DNA of 64,000 nt from Nilaparvata lugens (GCF_014356525.2 NC_052505.1:5192984-5256983), one strand, 5' to 3'. Counted from the first letter of the stretch, positions 21,827 through 33,309 are shown. The notes: generated by a model from the sequence alone, not told the origin. Numbers and translations: made by a program.

Positions 21827-23958
21827 TGAGCCACATATGGCGACCACGTGCTCTCCTAAAATTTAAAAATTGTAGATTTCTGTTATTTGTTGCAACATGT
21901 GCTCTGAACATATTGTATTTAAGAATATGAACGCTCGAAGAGCTAGAATAATAAGAAGAACCGTTTCTCAAAACTATTGAGAACGCATTTGAATAGCTTA
22001 CCTAGCCAGATGACTGGGGTTATTATTCTTTTCAAAGTAGTTTGAGACAAAATCATTCCTTCATAGAAACGTAACAGTATTCAAATGTCAGTCACAGACA
22101 CGTTTACTATAGAAACCACATGGCCCACTGTGCTTTGTGTCAACCCTTGTATATATCTATAGCATAAGTTGATGGCAGGTAAATGAAGATTGTGAATAGC
22201 GATATAGATATATAGGTAGGAGAGAAGTAGATATAGCTATGTAGTTTTCAATGTAACCACGTGGTTAGCACATGCTACAATTTTACCACGTGGTCAGCAT
22301 ATGAATATTATTGAGGCAATATTATTTGATGATCAGTTATTTGAATGGTGATCACATAAAACGATAAACATGAGTAAATGTATTTATAAATTAGGTCATG
22401 AAGTAGATTAGGCTATATGTATAAAGTATTCAACAAATATAATGTTATATAATAAATTATAATTTAATAATTATTATAAGCTAATTAAGTTAGTTGAATC
22501 CGAATTCATAGGCTAAGGACAAATTTGTAAATAGAATAAATTAGGTATATTTGATTGAAACAGGTTGACAATGAGTATAAGAAACCTGCTTAATTAATTA
22601 AGTAGTAATTGATTGGTATCTTATTAATTTGATTTATTCAACTCGATTGTAATGATTACTGTATGACATTGTATTTTGTTCATTTCATGTATTTATTATT
22701 GAAATATTTGCTATATTAGATTTATAAGATTGATTAGCCTACTGTATTAATCAAATCAATGCATTCAATTGTCAGTATCCAAACTTCAGAGTTTAAATAT
22801 TGATAAAATATATGATATCATTTGTTTTAATAATGAAGGGGAGCCATAGTTTAAAATGATTTAACATAATAAACATTATAGTGAATTCAAATTGATATTT
22901 GAATTCAATTTGTAAGCATAATATTAGCTGATGAGTTTGAGGGTAGGCGGAGCTAGAGGGCGAAGGGTGATGAGGGGTGGAAAATCGTGGTGCTAGTATA
23001 TATGCAGGCAGACCCTGTCTTGCAAGTTAGTTGCATTTGAGTTGCAGTTAGTGGCAGTTAGTGGCAGTTGAGTTGCTGTGAGTCTCTTTGATTTTGGAGA
23101 GTGTTCAGTGTAGGAGTGAGTTTTTGGTCTCAGACTTCAATTATCCTATAGGGAATTGACTGAGCCAGGTAAAGATTGTATTTAGAATTTTCAATTTTTC
23201 TCATTTAAAATCCACACCACCCCACCCTAAAAAGCCCAAATAACTATATCAAATTACATAGCATCAAAGTAAACAGCAAATTTAATTATTTAGCTCTTCT
23301 AAATACAAATCTGTAGATACAGTTTTAATTAACTTCTTGAAGCTTACAGTTGAAATTTTCTTCCAAGCACAAATAATAGTTTCTTAGAGCAAGGCTCCCC
23401 TAATCATATTCATTCTTTAAAATTTATCAATTCTTTTATTTTTGACTATAATCGTATTTTTAACTAGAGGTGTTCAATATTTTGATTTTATTACTTATTT
23501 TTCAAGTAACCTGTTAAAATAAGAACTGTTTGTTAAATTTTGTTGTTTAAAATTAATCTTGAACTGTTGTACTTTCAAAAACTTAATCATCTTGTATTTA
23601 TATCTAATCATTACTATATTTTTGATCAATTTTTTATAAATTCATATAAATTTAAAGTTCAATAATAAATTCATAATTAACCTTTGTTTTGCCTTTCACT
23701 TCGTACATTCCCTTACACACGACCCTGATCTTTATCTTTTTCTTCAATACTATTATTAGTTCAGTGAGTGAAATATAAGTATCCACACAGTGAGTGAAGT
23801 TACAGTAAAGTAATTAATTTTATCAATTCAAATCAATTCAATTTTATTAGTTTAATTTCATCAATTCATAGTAATTGATTGGCGCCGGGCAAAATACCGT
23901 ATAGAGTGAGGGAGTTCGAAACTCACTCTAAACAAAGACCGAAGTGGGAAAGAGTTCA
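21827..23958 (+). repeat. 5' LTR, 2132 bp
   Basis: Starts TGAGCCACATATGGCGACCA and ends GGGAAAGAGTTCA. It carries 665 bp (21893-22557) that the 3' LTR lacks; the break in the 3' LTR is at a shared TTG. That extra part contains several CACGTG or CACATG motifs, for example ACCACGTGG near 22257 and 22287. Near the end a GAGTGAGGGAGTTCGAAACTCACTC-type stem-loop (arms GAGTGAG/CTCACTC) is present. Confidence 0.85.
22995..23080 (+). promoter_or_regulatory. Candidate LTR core promoter
   Basis: A TATATAT box (22997-23003) sits in the shared part of the LTR. It is followed by TGCAGGCAGACC and a run of near-repeats GTTGCAGTTAGTGGCAGTTA. The same unit is in the 3' LTR at about 27555-27640. The transcription start is not determined. 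Confidence 0.35.
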
Positions 23959-23982
23959 AAATGTCGCCGCAACTAGGGGCCA
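23959..23982 (+). promoter_or_regulatory. Primer-binding-site candidate (tRNA-Lys-like)
   Basis: TGTCGCCGCAACTAGGGGC starts 3 bases after the 5' LTR. It resembles the PBS complementary to tRNA-Lys1,2 (TGGCGCC...), with a T for G at position 3 and a 1-base insertion. This is recollection-based and moderate at best. Confidence 0.4.
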
Positions 23983-24524
23983 GATTCTAAGTTAATCTGC
24001 TGAAGTGTATCAAGTGAAAGTGCATAATAGTGAATTGGTATATAATATAATCACCTCCATTTGTGTGAAATTCTTATTGAGTGTGCTACAGAAGTGTGAT
24101 TATTATTATTATTAGTATTGCCAGGTGGGAAAGTTATCCGTTTAAATTCTTCAAATTCTCAGTGTTTAACCTATTCACTTGATTATTTTGTATATCAATT
24201 TTTGAATTCGTATTTGGTGCGCTCAATGTAGATTTTCATATTGGTTATAGGAAAGTTGATATTATTCTTGTGAATATAATTTTGGGTTATATTAGTAGAA
24301 TTGAGTATAGAAATAGAGAATAGGAAGCCCTGAGTATAGTATCATTTATATCTTTTGTATATTGTTTTATCCAGTCAAGCATCATAGAAATCTAATTTTG
24401 AATTTTTTATTTGTGGGTGTAGTTTATTAAACAGTATTTTAATCTTCTGTATGAACATTATTTGGGTCATGTATGAGCTTCGTGATAGGTAGGATTAGTA
24501 ATAGGATCGAAGTATAGGTTACCT

Positions 24525-26300
24525 ATGTCAGGATATTTTCTTAGAAATAGGGTTGTGAACACACTTCAATCAGACACAATGGCAACAAATGAGAGCACCA
24601 CAACACATTTCGAAAGCAGTGAGGGCAGCACAGACAATACCATTGAGAGTCACGAGCAATATTCACCGGAGATGTTACCGAATTCTGACGCATTAAATCA
24701 ACCTGGTGACTCTCACGACGATCAAGAACAAATTCCAAGTGGAAAAAGCTGTAGAGTAGGACTATCAGGGAAAGAAATGGACAAGATTTTCAACTTATTA
24801 ACAAGTATGAGGGAAGATATGGGTGCCAGTTTCGAAGAAAGCCGGACAAGTATGAGCAAGCAATTCGAAGAAAACAGTAAGAAATTGGAAGAAAACAGTG
24901 AGAAATTGGAAGAAAACAATAAGAAATTGGAAGAAAACAGTAAGAAATTGGAAGAGAATAAGAAAGAAATGAACGAAAAGTTAGAAAGGTTAAGTAGCAA
25001 TGTAGAACAGCTGGAGAGAAGATTTGAGAAGAAAATGGAGGAAAAAACTAAAGAGATTTGTGGTGAGATAGCAATGAAAATAACAGCAGTTGAGAAAAAC
25101 GTCGAGAGAATAGATAAGAGACTTTCAACAGAGATCGCATCGGTGAGAAAGGAGCTATCAGAGAAATCAGGTGGAATGGATAATGCAGCCTTTAAAAGAT
25201 TTGAGGAGCAGCTCGCGGAATTTCACAGAGAGAAGGAGAGGATGAAAACGGAATTCGAGAAGGCCAGGACACAACCGATTATCGTCAACACCAGCTGTAG
25301 GGGATTGGATGAAGTGCCAAAATTTGAGAAATATCTGGAGAATCCTATGCAATTTTTGATTAAGTTGAAAGAGTATTTGCGGCGTAGTGGGAAAATTAAC
25401 TGGAGTGAGCAATCGAGCATCATTGAGAAGTCATTTGATAGTCAACACTCAGCATGGTGGATGATCATTCAGGCTAGCATTGACTCTCTAGAACAATTTG
25501 AGGAGCGTTTCACTAATAAATTCTGGAGCCAACACATTCAAGATTCAGTGCGAGAGAGATTGAGAACCGGAAAATTTATTAGAGGGAGGAAGTTAAACGC
25601 AAGTGAGTACTTCATAAAGCAGATGCTCATTGCAAGGAATTTGACACCAGCACTCTCGGATGAAGAAATCATAATAAAACTAGTCAAACACTATGGAACT
25701 GGACTAGAAACAGCTAGATTCAATAGGAATGTTAAGACAGTGCCCGAGATGGAAAAACTATTGGAAGAATGGAGCTTGCAAAATATCGATGTTGAAAAGA
25801 ATGAATTAAGGGAGAAGCGAGAATTTAAGGAGGAGAAGATTTCGGTTCAAAGAGAGGAACGAAAAAGTCCGTCAATGAAGAGAAGGGAGACTGTTAACAT
25901 CGGTAACGGACAGCAGCTTCGGGATAACAATCATTTCAACAATGGAGGCAGAGGAGGTAGAAGATACGATTCGAATTTTCATGGAGGTGATCGTCGTAAT
26001 GATTATCAGCCGAGTCCAGCAGGAGAAAAAGAAGAAAAACAGAGTCAACAGTTTGAAGAAAGGAATCCACAAATGAAGAGAAGACGATATGGAAATGATA
26101 ATTTCGGATCAAGGAGAGCAATCAATCATGAGAACTACTCGCAGAGAAGTAAGGCTGATGATAATGGAAACACCTTCCAACGGAATACAAACTGGAATAG
26201 AGGAGGACAGAATGACTACCGACAAAGAGGGTCATCTCCAGATGATAACTGGAGGAGAGTGAAGAAAAATATGGAAGATAATAATCAACTCATTAACTAA
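24525..26300 (+). CDS. gag: Gag-like structural protein of the LTR element
   Basis: 591 residues. Residues 1-75 are acidic and Ser/Thr-rich. About 85-250 is a long coiled coil that includes near-perfect 7-residue repeats of the form KKLEENS (residues about 114-146). About 264-420 resembles a retrotransposon capsid domain, with FLIKLKEYLRRSGK, AWWMIIQ and FEERFTNKFW followed by a helical Y..K..L......S.EE.I..L segment. About 425-591 is basic, rich in Arg, Asn and Gly, and likely binds nucleic acid; there is no CCHC knuckle. It would assemble particles around the element RNA. The frame is intact. The Met at 24525 gives the longest frame; Met19 is an alternative. No pol frame follows. Confidence 0.8.
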   Translation: MSGYFLRNRVVNTLQSDTMATNESTTTHFESSEGSTDNTIESHEQYSPEMLPNSDALNQPGDSHDDQEQIPSGKSCRVGLSGKEMDKIFNLLTSMREDMGASFEESRTSMSKQFEENSKKLEENSEKLEENNKKLEENSKKLEENKKEMNEKLERLSSNVEQLERRFEKKMEEKTKEICGEIAMKITAVEKNVERIDKRLSTEIASVRKELSEKSGGMDNAAFKRFEEQLAEFHREKERMKTEFEKARTQPIIVNTSCRGLDEVPKFEKYLENPMQFLIKLKEYLRRSGKINWSEQSSIIEKSFDSQHSAWWMIIQASIDSLEQFEERFTNKFWSQHIQDSVRERLRTGKFIRGRKLNASEYFIKQMLIARNLTPALSDEEIIIKLVKHYGTGLETARFNRNVKTVPEMEKLLEEWSLQNIDVEKNELREKREFKEEKISVQREERKSPSMKRRETVNIGNGQQLRDNNHFNNGGRGGRRYDSNFHGGDRRNDYQPSPAGEKEEKQSQQFEERNPQMKRRRYGNDNFGSRRAINHENYSQRSKADDNGNTFQRNTNWNRGGQNDYRQRGSSPDDNWRRVKKNMEDNNQLIN

Positions 26301-27050
26301 TTACTACCTGGAATGATTCTGGACTGTGGAACTGTAAATAGACTGAATAATGTAAATAAATAGCATTAGAGGTATCAAGATAGTATTGAAGAAATCATAA
26401 TCGACCAATTAGAAAATGGACAGTAGCCTGTGAACAATCAATAAACAATGAAGGGAGAAGGACAACAAATGACTCACAAGAACGACAAAATGAAAGTGTA
26501 AGGGCTAGAGTAGAAAGAGAAAGTGGTAACACCTGCGAGATGAGCGAGAGACATGCGAAGGAGTGAGATGGAGAATGTATTGTTCACAGAGTAAACAAGC
26601 CAGTAAGCATTGTGCGGAATTCACACAAGGGGTGGATTGAGTAGCCTTATTGTGTGAAGGATGCACCATGCTGAAAAACTCAACTGTAAATATGTATAGT
26701 TCGTAGTATTAATTGTACGGTACAGTATGATGAGGAAAGATAGAAACGAAGGAAAAAAAAAAGTGGAGCAGCGGACGTGGTGGACATCATCAGCTTACGA
26801 GTCACTAGGGTAACGGCCAGTCAGAATTCAACGTAACATGCAGCATCCAATGATCTGGTTGTACCGCGATGGAGAACTACAGTGATCTTCAAACTTCTAG
26901 ACCATCCATATGAACTCATGTTGTGGTGTCTGAAGTGTGAGAACATTAATTTCATCACTTAGTTTACTCTTAATAACCATCCTTTTAGTGTTAATATCGC
27001 AAAGACTAAACTCATGTTTCATTTAGTATTTGCTCTTGAGAGGGGGGTTT
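26301..27050 (+). other. Non-coding internal region ending in a polypurine tract
   Basis: About 750 bp with no frame resembling pol. It ends in GAGAGGGGGG followed by TTT immediately before the 3' LTR, which is the expected place for the plus-strand primer tract. Confidence 0.65.
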
Positions 27051-28524
27051 TGAGCCACATATGGCGACCACGTGCTCTCCTAAAATTTAAAAATTGTAGA
27101 TTTCTGTTATTTGTTGAAACAGGTTGACAATGAGTATAAGAAACCTGCTTAATTAATTAAGTAGTAATTGATTGGTATCTTATTAATTTGATTTATTCAA
27201 CTCGATTGTAATGATTACTGTATGACATTGTATTTTGTTCATTTCATGTATTTATTATTGAAATATTTGCTATATTAGATTTATAAGATTGATTAGCCTA
27301 CTGTATTAATCAAATCAATGCATTCAATTGTCAGTATCCAAACTTCAGAGTTTAAATATTGATAAAATATATGATATCATTTGTTTTAATAATGAAGGGG
27401 AGCCATAGTTTAAAATGATTTAACATAATAAACATTATAGTGAATTCAAATTGATATTTGAATTCAATTTGTAAGCATAATATTAGCTGATGAGTTTAAG
27501 GGTAGGCGGAGCTAGAGGGCGAAGGGTGATGAGGGGTGGAAAATCGTGGTGCTAGTATATATGCAGGCAGACCCTGTCTTGCAAGTTAGTTGCATTTGAG
27601 TTGCAGTTAGTGGCAGTTAGTGGCAGTTGAGTTGCTGTGAGTCTCTTTGATTTTGGAGAGTGTTCAGTGTAGGAGTGAGTTTTTGGTCTCAGACTTCAAT
27701 TATCCTATAGGGAATTGACTGAGCCAGGTAAAGATTGTATTTAGAATTTTCAATTTTTCTCATTTAAAATCCACACCACCCCACCCTAAAAAGCCCAAAT
27801 AACTATATCAAATACATAGCATCAAGTAAACAGCAAATTTAATTATTTAGCTCTTCTAAATACAAATCTGTAGATACAGTTTTAATTAACTTCTTGAAGC
27901 TTACAGTTGAAATTTTCTTCCAAGCACAAATAATAGTTTCTTAGAGCAAGGCTCCCCTAATCATATTCATTCTTTAAAATTTATCAATTCTTTTATTTTT
28001 GACTATAATCGTATTTTTAACTAGAGGTGTTCAATATTTTGATTTTATTACTTATTTTTCAAGTAACCTGTTAAAATAAGAACTGTTTGTTAAATTTTGT
28101 TGTTTAAAATTAATCTTGAACTGTTGTACTTTCAAAAACTTAATCATCTTGTATTTATATCTAATCATTACTATATTTTTGATCAATTTTTTTATAAATT
28201 CATATAAATTTAAAGTTCAATAATAAATTCATAATTAACCTTTGTTTTGCCTTTCACTTCGTACATTCCCTTACACACGACCCTGATCTATCTATCTTTA
28301 TCTTTTTCTTCAATACTATTATTAGTTCAGTGAGTGAAATATAAGTATCCACACAGTGAGTGAAGTTACAGTAAAGTAATTAATTTTATCAATTCAAATC
28401 AATTCAATTTTATTAGTTTAATTTCATCAATTCATAGTAATTGATTGGCGCCGGGCAAAATACCGTATAGAGTGAGGGAGTTCGAAACTCACTCTAAACA
28501 AAGACCGAAGTGGGAAAGAGTTCA
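27051..28524 (+). repeat. 3' LTR, 1474 bp, internally shorter than the 5' LTR
   Basis: Same TGAGCCACATATGGCGACCA start and GGGAAAGAGTTCA end as the 5' LTR. Outside the 665-bp gap I noticed only a handful of differences, such as G/A near 27496, two single-base deletions near 27815-27830, an extra CTATCTAT near 28290 and one extra T near 28190. Confidence 0.85.
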
Positions 28525-28594
28525 CTGTGAAAATACAGATATAGTCAGCTGATAAAAAGTGAATTGCTCATGTTCGCGGCGCGTATATCTGTAC
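28525..28594 (+). mobile_element. Right half of the split MITE
   Basis: CTGTGAAAATACAGATATAG through GAATTGCTCATGTTCGCGGC to CTGTACGCACGT continues the MITE fragment at 21787-21826. CTGT at its start is the target duplication of the LTR element. Confidence 0.8.
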
Positions 28595-28714
28595 GCACGT
28601 CTACATGAAGGTCGATCCAAAAGCAGATAAACTGAAATCAATTACATCGATGTAATTGTATTGCATCGATCGAATTACATCAATAACCCTTTTAAATTTC
28701 AGAGCAATCTCTGT

Positions 28715-29395
28715 TCGTACCCTGATTGGTGAAGTGATAGATGAACTATGACACGGAATTGCAACTAAATAGCTATTTTCTACAGCTCTTGCATCTGTTT
28801 CATCTAATAGCTTTTAATCAAAATCATACGAATCACATCTCATATTAATGTAGTCTGAAACAAGTTTTCAAAACTTAAAACAGTTGAGCCCCGCACACAC
28901 ACATCGATCCTTGTTCGTACGATATTTTGGCGTCCCAATGAATTCTACCAGATCAAATGAAACTTGACAAACATCATCTGTTTGAAATCATCTGTTTAAT
29001 CAAATAGAATTTGTATGGCCGGCATAAAATCGTACGAACAAAAATCGATGTGTGTGTAGCTAGCCTAATAAAGTAATAGTTGTTCTATGACACAGAAGTT
29101 CAAGTAGATAGATATTTTCCATAGATCTTGATAAGTTTTCATTCAACATCCTACGAGTCACATGTGAACACAGTTTTCTAAAACGTGAGATGATTCTCAC
29201 AAGAGTTTGTCACATTTCTATCAAGCAGCCTAATAGTACTGTACACATTTCATGTGTAGCTAGCCTGATAGTAACGTAATAGTTGATCTATGACACAGAA
29301 GTTAAAGTGGATAGATATTTTCCATAGCTCTTGATAACTTTTTATTCAACATCATACGAGTCACATCTCACACGTGAAAACAGTTTTCCAAATTG
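28715..29395 (+). repeat. Three spaced copies of a ~140-bp unit
   Basis: ATGACACAGAAGTT(C/A)AAGT and TAGATATTTTCCATAG(A/C)TCT landmarks occur at about 29085-29190 and 29288-29395, and a more divergent unit is at 28735-28880. Copies 2 and 3 also share GTGTAGCTAGCCT at their starts. A CGTACG-type MITE (28890-29062) separates copies 1 and 2. Confidence 0.6.
28890..29062. mobile_element. Short palindromic MITE (CGTACG family), copy 2
   Basis: CACACACACATCGATCCTTG pairs with the right end AAAAATCGATGTGTGTG. The centre holds AACTTGACAAACATCATCTG flanked by GATCAAA/TTTAATC. About 170 bp. Confidence 0.7.
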
Positions 29396-29960
29396 TAAAA
29401 TGATTGTAATATATCGTAATCTCAAGAGATTATTTCCGCAAAATAACATTTTTTCAGCTGCAAGTCTTGCAATTTTCAAAAAAAGATTGAATAATTGGTT
29501 GTTTGAAATAAGTGATGAGGAGGCTGTGGCTCTGGTCTTGGCGGGCGGCGGACTCACCTGACTTCACAATTAACATGACTTCTACTGACTCTATATCAAT
29601 ACCGACTGACTTTACCATACAGACTGGCTATATACGTTACAGACGGACATAACAATATAGAATGACTTTCTACAATACGAAACTATGACAATCATTTGAA
29701 TGATATTACCCTCATCTATTAAAACCATTTAGGCTCTCCTTCTTCTTCCCCTTCATAAGATTCACTCTACTTGAAATACCAACTCGAGTCTACGCACAGG
29801 CCACAGTGTCCATGTAGGCTCATTCCATAATGTATAATATGAAACCCTAATCTAAGTACTTAATAATTTGTATTTTATATTTAATATTATTTATCATTTT
29901 TGTACTTGCTGTATTGTGGAATAAAGAAGAATCTTGATTGATTGATTTGATTGATTGATT
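29396..29960 (+). pseudogene. LINE 3' remnant with ORF2 C-terminal scrap
   Basis: A short frame (to 29561) ends with SLAIFKKRLNNWLFEISDEE, resembling the last helix of some non-LTR ORF2 proteins. A ~380-bp 3' untranslated stretch follows and ends GTGGAATAAAGAAGAATC then a (TTGA)n tail at about 29935-29960. Strongly 5'-truncated. Confidence 0.5.
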
Positions 29961-30033
29961 CTCACTAGAGATTGTCACATTTCTATGAAGTAATAGTTTT
30001 TTGCAGTTGAAGAACATGTCTTTGAAAGAGAAG

Positions 30034-30970
30034 GATTGATTCACAGGAGACAAGATCTGACCCTATAGAACAAATGTTTGCTAACAAGTGGCGTTTCAGT
30101 ACACAGTTGAGTAGAGAATCAAGTTGGCTCAACAATAATTATTCTGTTGGCCGATTTGTTCTAGTGTCTTAAACTAAAAACATGAGAAGTAAAGATTGAT
30201 TAACAGGAGACAAGATCTGACCCTATAGAACAAATGTTTGCCCACAAGAGGCGTTTCAGTACACCGATGAGCAGAGAATCAAGTTGGCTCAACAATTATT
30301 CTGTTGGCCGATTTGTTCTAGTGTCTTAAACTAAAAACATGAGAAGTAAAGATTGATTAACAGGAGACAAGATCTGACCCTAGAGAACAGTTGTTTGCTA
30401 ACAAGTGGCGTTTCAGTACATAGTTGAGCAGAGAATCAAGTTGGTTAAAAAATAATCATTCTGTTGGACAAATTGTTTTAGTGTCTTAAACTAAAAACAT
30501 GAGAAGTAAAGATTGATTAACAGGAGACAAGATCAGACCCTAGAGAAACGTTTTTGCCTAGAAGAGGCGTTCCAGTACACCGATGAGCAGAGACTCAAGT
30601 TGGCTCAACAATTATTCTGTTGGCCGATTTGTTCTAGTGTCTTAAACTAAAAACATGAGAAGTAAAGATTGATTAACAGGAGACAAGATCAGACCCTAGA
30701 GAAACGTTTTTGCCTGGAAGAGGCGTTCCAGTACACCGATGAGCAGAGAATCAAGTTGGCTCAACAATTATTCTGTTGGACGAATTGTTTTAGTGTCTTA
30801 AACTAACAACATAATAAGATTGATTCACAGGAGACAGGATCTGACCCTAAATAACAAATGTTTGCTCACAAAAGGCGTTTCAGGACACCGTTCAGCAGAG
30901 AATCAAGTTGGCTCAACAATTATTCTTGCCGTTCTGTTGAACAAATTGTTCTACCGATCTGTTGGACGAA
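30034..30970 (+). repeat. Tandem array, six units of 151-160 bp
   Basis: Units begin GATTGATT(A/C)ACAGGAGACA at 30034, 30194, 30351, 30511, 30667 and 30818. Each contains GATC(T/A)GACCCTA, GAGGCGTT(T/C)CAGTACA, GAATCAAGTTGGCTCAACAA and ATTGTT(C/T)TAGTGTCTTAAAC. Units 4 and 5 share a variant with CGTTTTTGCC. No function visible. Confidence 0.9.
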
Positions 30971-31224
30971 TTGTTTGGTGCTCGAACAGCCATGCTCGTT
31001 TGTTCACGGCGTGTAACGGAGTCAAAAGGGAACGATGTTGAATAATTCAAATTGCAGGCGGACCTAGAAATAAATCGCATTTGTCCCGCAGTTGAGTGCA
31101 AGCGGCGAGCAGCTCCTAATGAGCCGATACATCAGACCAATTTGCAACAGAGGGGTTGGCTGGATTGCTGGCTCATTAAAGGCCTTATTCCCTTGTTGAA
31201 CTGAGACCTAAAGGAACACTGCTC

Positions 31225-31520
31225 TTGATCACTTATGACTGATGGTATACCGATACCATCATAAAGGGTTTCGTGAACCCTTTATCCCAGTGCAGGAGTA
31301 AAAAATTATTCCAACGTTGAACTGCTATCAGATACCTAAAAGAGCACTGCAACGGCCCTCTATCACTTATGATTGATTCTATACCGATGCCATCTTCATG
31401 CCCTCTATCACTTATGATTGATTCTATACCGATGCCATCTTCATGCCCTCTATCACTAATGACTGATGCCATACCAATATACCAATGCTATTTCCATTTC
31501 GTGAACCCTTTATCTCACTG
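31225..31520 (+). repeat. 45-bp minisatellite flanked by related half units
   Basis: CCCTCTATCACTTATGATTG starts at 31356, 31401 and 31446 (period 45). A diverged unit is at about 31228-31262. GTGAACCCTTTATC(C/T)CA occurs on both sides (31272, 31501), so the cluster lies inside a larger duplication. Confidence 0.75.
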
Positions 31521-31599
31521 CGGAGGTGAGAAAATTCATACTATGAACAGAGATGTTGTAGAATTTCTCCATATTAAGGTGGAATGAGAGAGATGTTGT

Positions 31600-31700
31600 C
31601 AGTTCTAACCATGGAAGATCATTGATGATGATACCTTGAGTGAGTTGAAACTCTAGTTTGGCTGAAATAAATCATGTGGAACTGACAATATCTCTCTCAT
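31600..31700 (+). ncRNA. PLE-type 3' segment with mutated hammerhead-like core
   Basis: TTGATGA (31622-31628) stands where CTGATGA is expected. GAAAC (31647-31651), a TCTA loop, GT, T and TGG follow as in the 4115 motif. AATAAATCATGTGGAACTGA matches the same downstream sequence. The first core base is changed, so this copy is probably inactive. Confidence 0.4.
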
Positions 31701-32259
31701 ATTTTATTTCATCTGAAGTGTAACAATTGAAGCAGCGTGATATAAGCTGAAGCATGACCTAAAGGCCTGTGTTCTCTCGAGAAAAACAATCTATTTCTAG
31801 GTTAGGCCTGCGTAGTGGATATAAAGTTGAATTTCTCTACAAAACCAGCAAATTATGAAAATTTTTGTTTGTGTTGCGATGTGAGAGGTGTCAGGGACTG
31901 ATTGTTTTTCAAGGAAAAGACTGTCAGGGGACAGTTAGGGACTGATTTTTTTTCAAGGAAACAGGTTCTTCAATAGTCATTCTAATAGTTATGTAATATG
32001 TAGTTCTAATAATATGCTATTATGAGAAATAGAACTGAATATCAGTAAGCTAGAATGTGTACTACAAGGTAAAGTTGTTGGTAGAAGGAGTGTTGGTAGG
32101 AGGTGAATTTCCTGGTTGAAGTATTTGAGAACATTGTTTGCAGTGTCAACCCCGGAACTTTTTAGAGCAGCTGTCAACGTTCTAATTGCCAGAAAGATTG
32201 CCAAAATTCGGTCACGGATATGCTCCAGAAGAATAATTCTTAAAATGTTCAGTGTATCA

Positions 32260-33004
32260 TTTAACACTATCAAACGCAGAACATGAGTTCAAAATGACAC
32301 AAGAATACAACTCTAGACTTGGAGATAACTCAATCTTTTATCATTTAACACTATTAAACGCAGAACATGAGTTCAAAATGACACAAGAATACAACTCTAG
32401 ACTTTGAGTTAACTCAATCTTTTATCATTTAACACTATTAAACGCAGAACATGAGTTCAAAATGACACAAGAATACAACTCTAGACTTTGAGATAACTCA
32501 ATCTTTTATCATTTAACACTATTAAACGCAGAACATGAGTTCGAAATGACACAAGAATACAACTCTAGACTTTGAGATAACTCAATCTTTTATCATTTAA
32601 CACTATTAAACGCAGAACATGAGTTCAAAATGACACAAGAATACAACTCTAGACTTTGAGATAACTCAATCTTTTATCATTTAACACTATTAAACGCAGT
32701 ACATGAGTTCGAAATGACACAAGAATACAACTCTAGACTTGGAGATAACTCAATCTTTTATCATCTAACACTATTAAACGCAGAACATGAGTTCGAAATG
32801 ACACAAGAATACAACTCTAGACTTGGAGATAACTCAATCTTTTATCATCTAACACTATTAAACGCAGAACATGAGTTCGAAATGACACAAGAATACAACT
32901 CTAGACTTGGAGATAACTCAATCTTTTATCATCTAACACTATTAAACGCAGAACATGAGTTCGAAATGACACAAGAATACAACTTTGAGATATCTCAATC
33001 TGTT
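32260..33004 (+). repeat. 84-bp minisatellite, ~8.8 units, partly an open frame
   Basis: Units starting TTTAACACTAT (or TCTAACACTAT) step exactly 84 bp from 32260. Because 84 is a multiple of 3, the last four units form one open frame (32714-33025), a 28-residue repeat containing MTQEYNSRLGDNSIFYHLTL. Units 2-5 have CTTTGAG in place of CTTGGAG, which introduces a TGA in that frame. No promoter, signal peptide or known domain was seen, so a real protein is not supported. Confidence 0.9.
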
Positions 33005-33104
33005 ATTGAAAGTGACGGAAAGTGACTGGATGAACATGATCACGATGAATTGATGAAATACATTTGTATGAAGTAAGTTCAGACGTGGAGAATATATCTG
33101 TGTT

Positions 33105-33300
33105 GCCAAATTGAACAAAATTTCAAAAACCGTATGTGTACGTCGACGCGAAATTTGAAAAGGAACATACCTGTCAAATTTCATGAAAATCAATTGCTGC
33201 GTTTCGCAGTAAATGCGGAACATAAAAACATGAATATAAACATATAACAATAAAGAGAAATGCAAAACCGTCGACTTGAACCTTAGATCTCACTTCGCTT
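33105..33300 (-). mobile_element. Helitron-like repeat end, copy of the 5627 family
   Basis: On the minus strand it has GAAGTGAGATCTAAGGTTCA, then AATGCGGAACAT.. and GCGTCGACGTACACATACGG in the family order. Both ends are truncated. Confidence 0.55.
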
Positions 33301-33309
33301 GGGCAATAA

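Larger units (their letters stand above)
21827..28524 (+). mobile_element. Gag-only LTR retrotransposon, 6.7 kb
   Basis: Two LTRs with TG...CA ends, a PBS-like site, one gag-like ORF and a purine tract before the 3' LTR. The 4-bp target CTGT is repeated at 21823-21826 and 28525-28528. There is no protease, RT, RNase H or integrase, so it must rely on enzymes from a related element. A 4-bp target fits many Ty3/gypsy-type elements, but without pol the clade stays open. LTR identity over the shared part is very high, so insertion looks recent. Confidence 0.85.

Noticed and set aside
23882..23900. TGGCGCCGGGC as the primer-binding site
   Set aside because: The sequence lies inside both LTRs, which share a further ~75 bp to the CA end, so it cannot immediately follow the LTR.
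26301..27050. Remnant pol in the LTR element
   Set aside because: No RT, protease or integrase motif was found in any frame of these 750 bp.
30034..33004. CRISPR-like direct repeats
   Set aside because: Units are contiguous tandem repeats without unique spacers, in a eukaryotic context.
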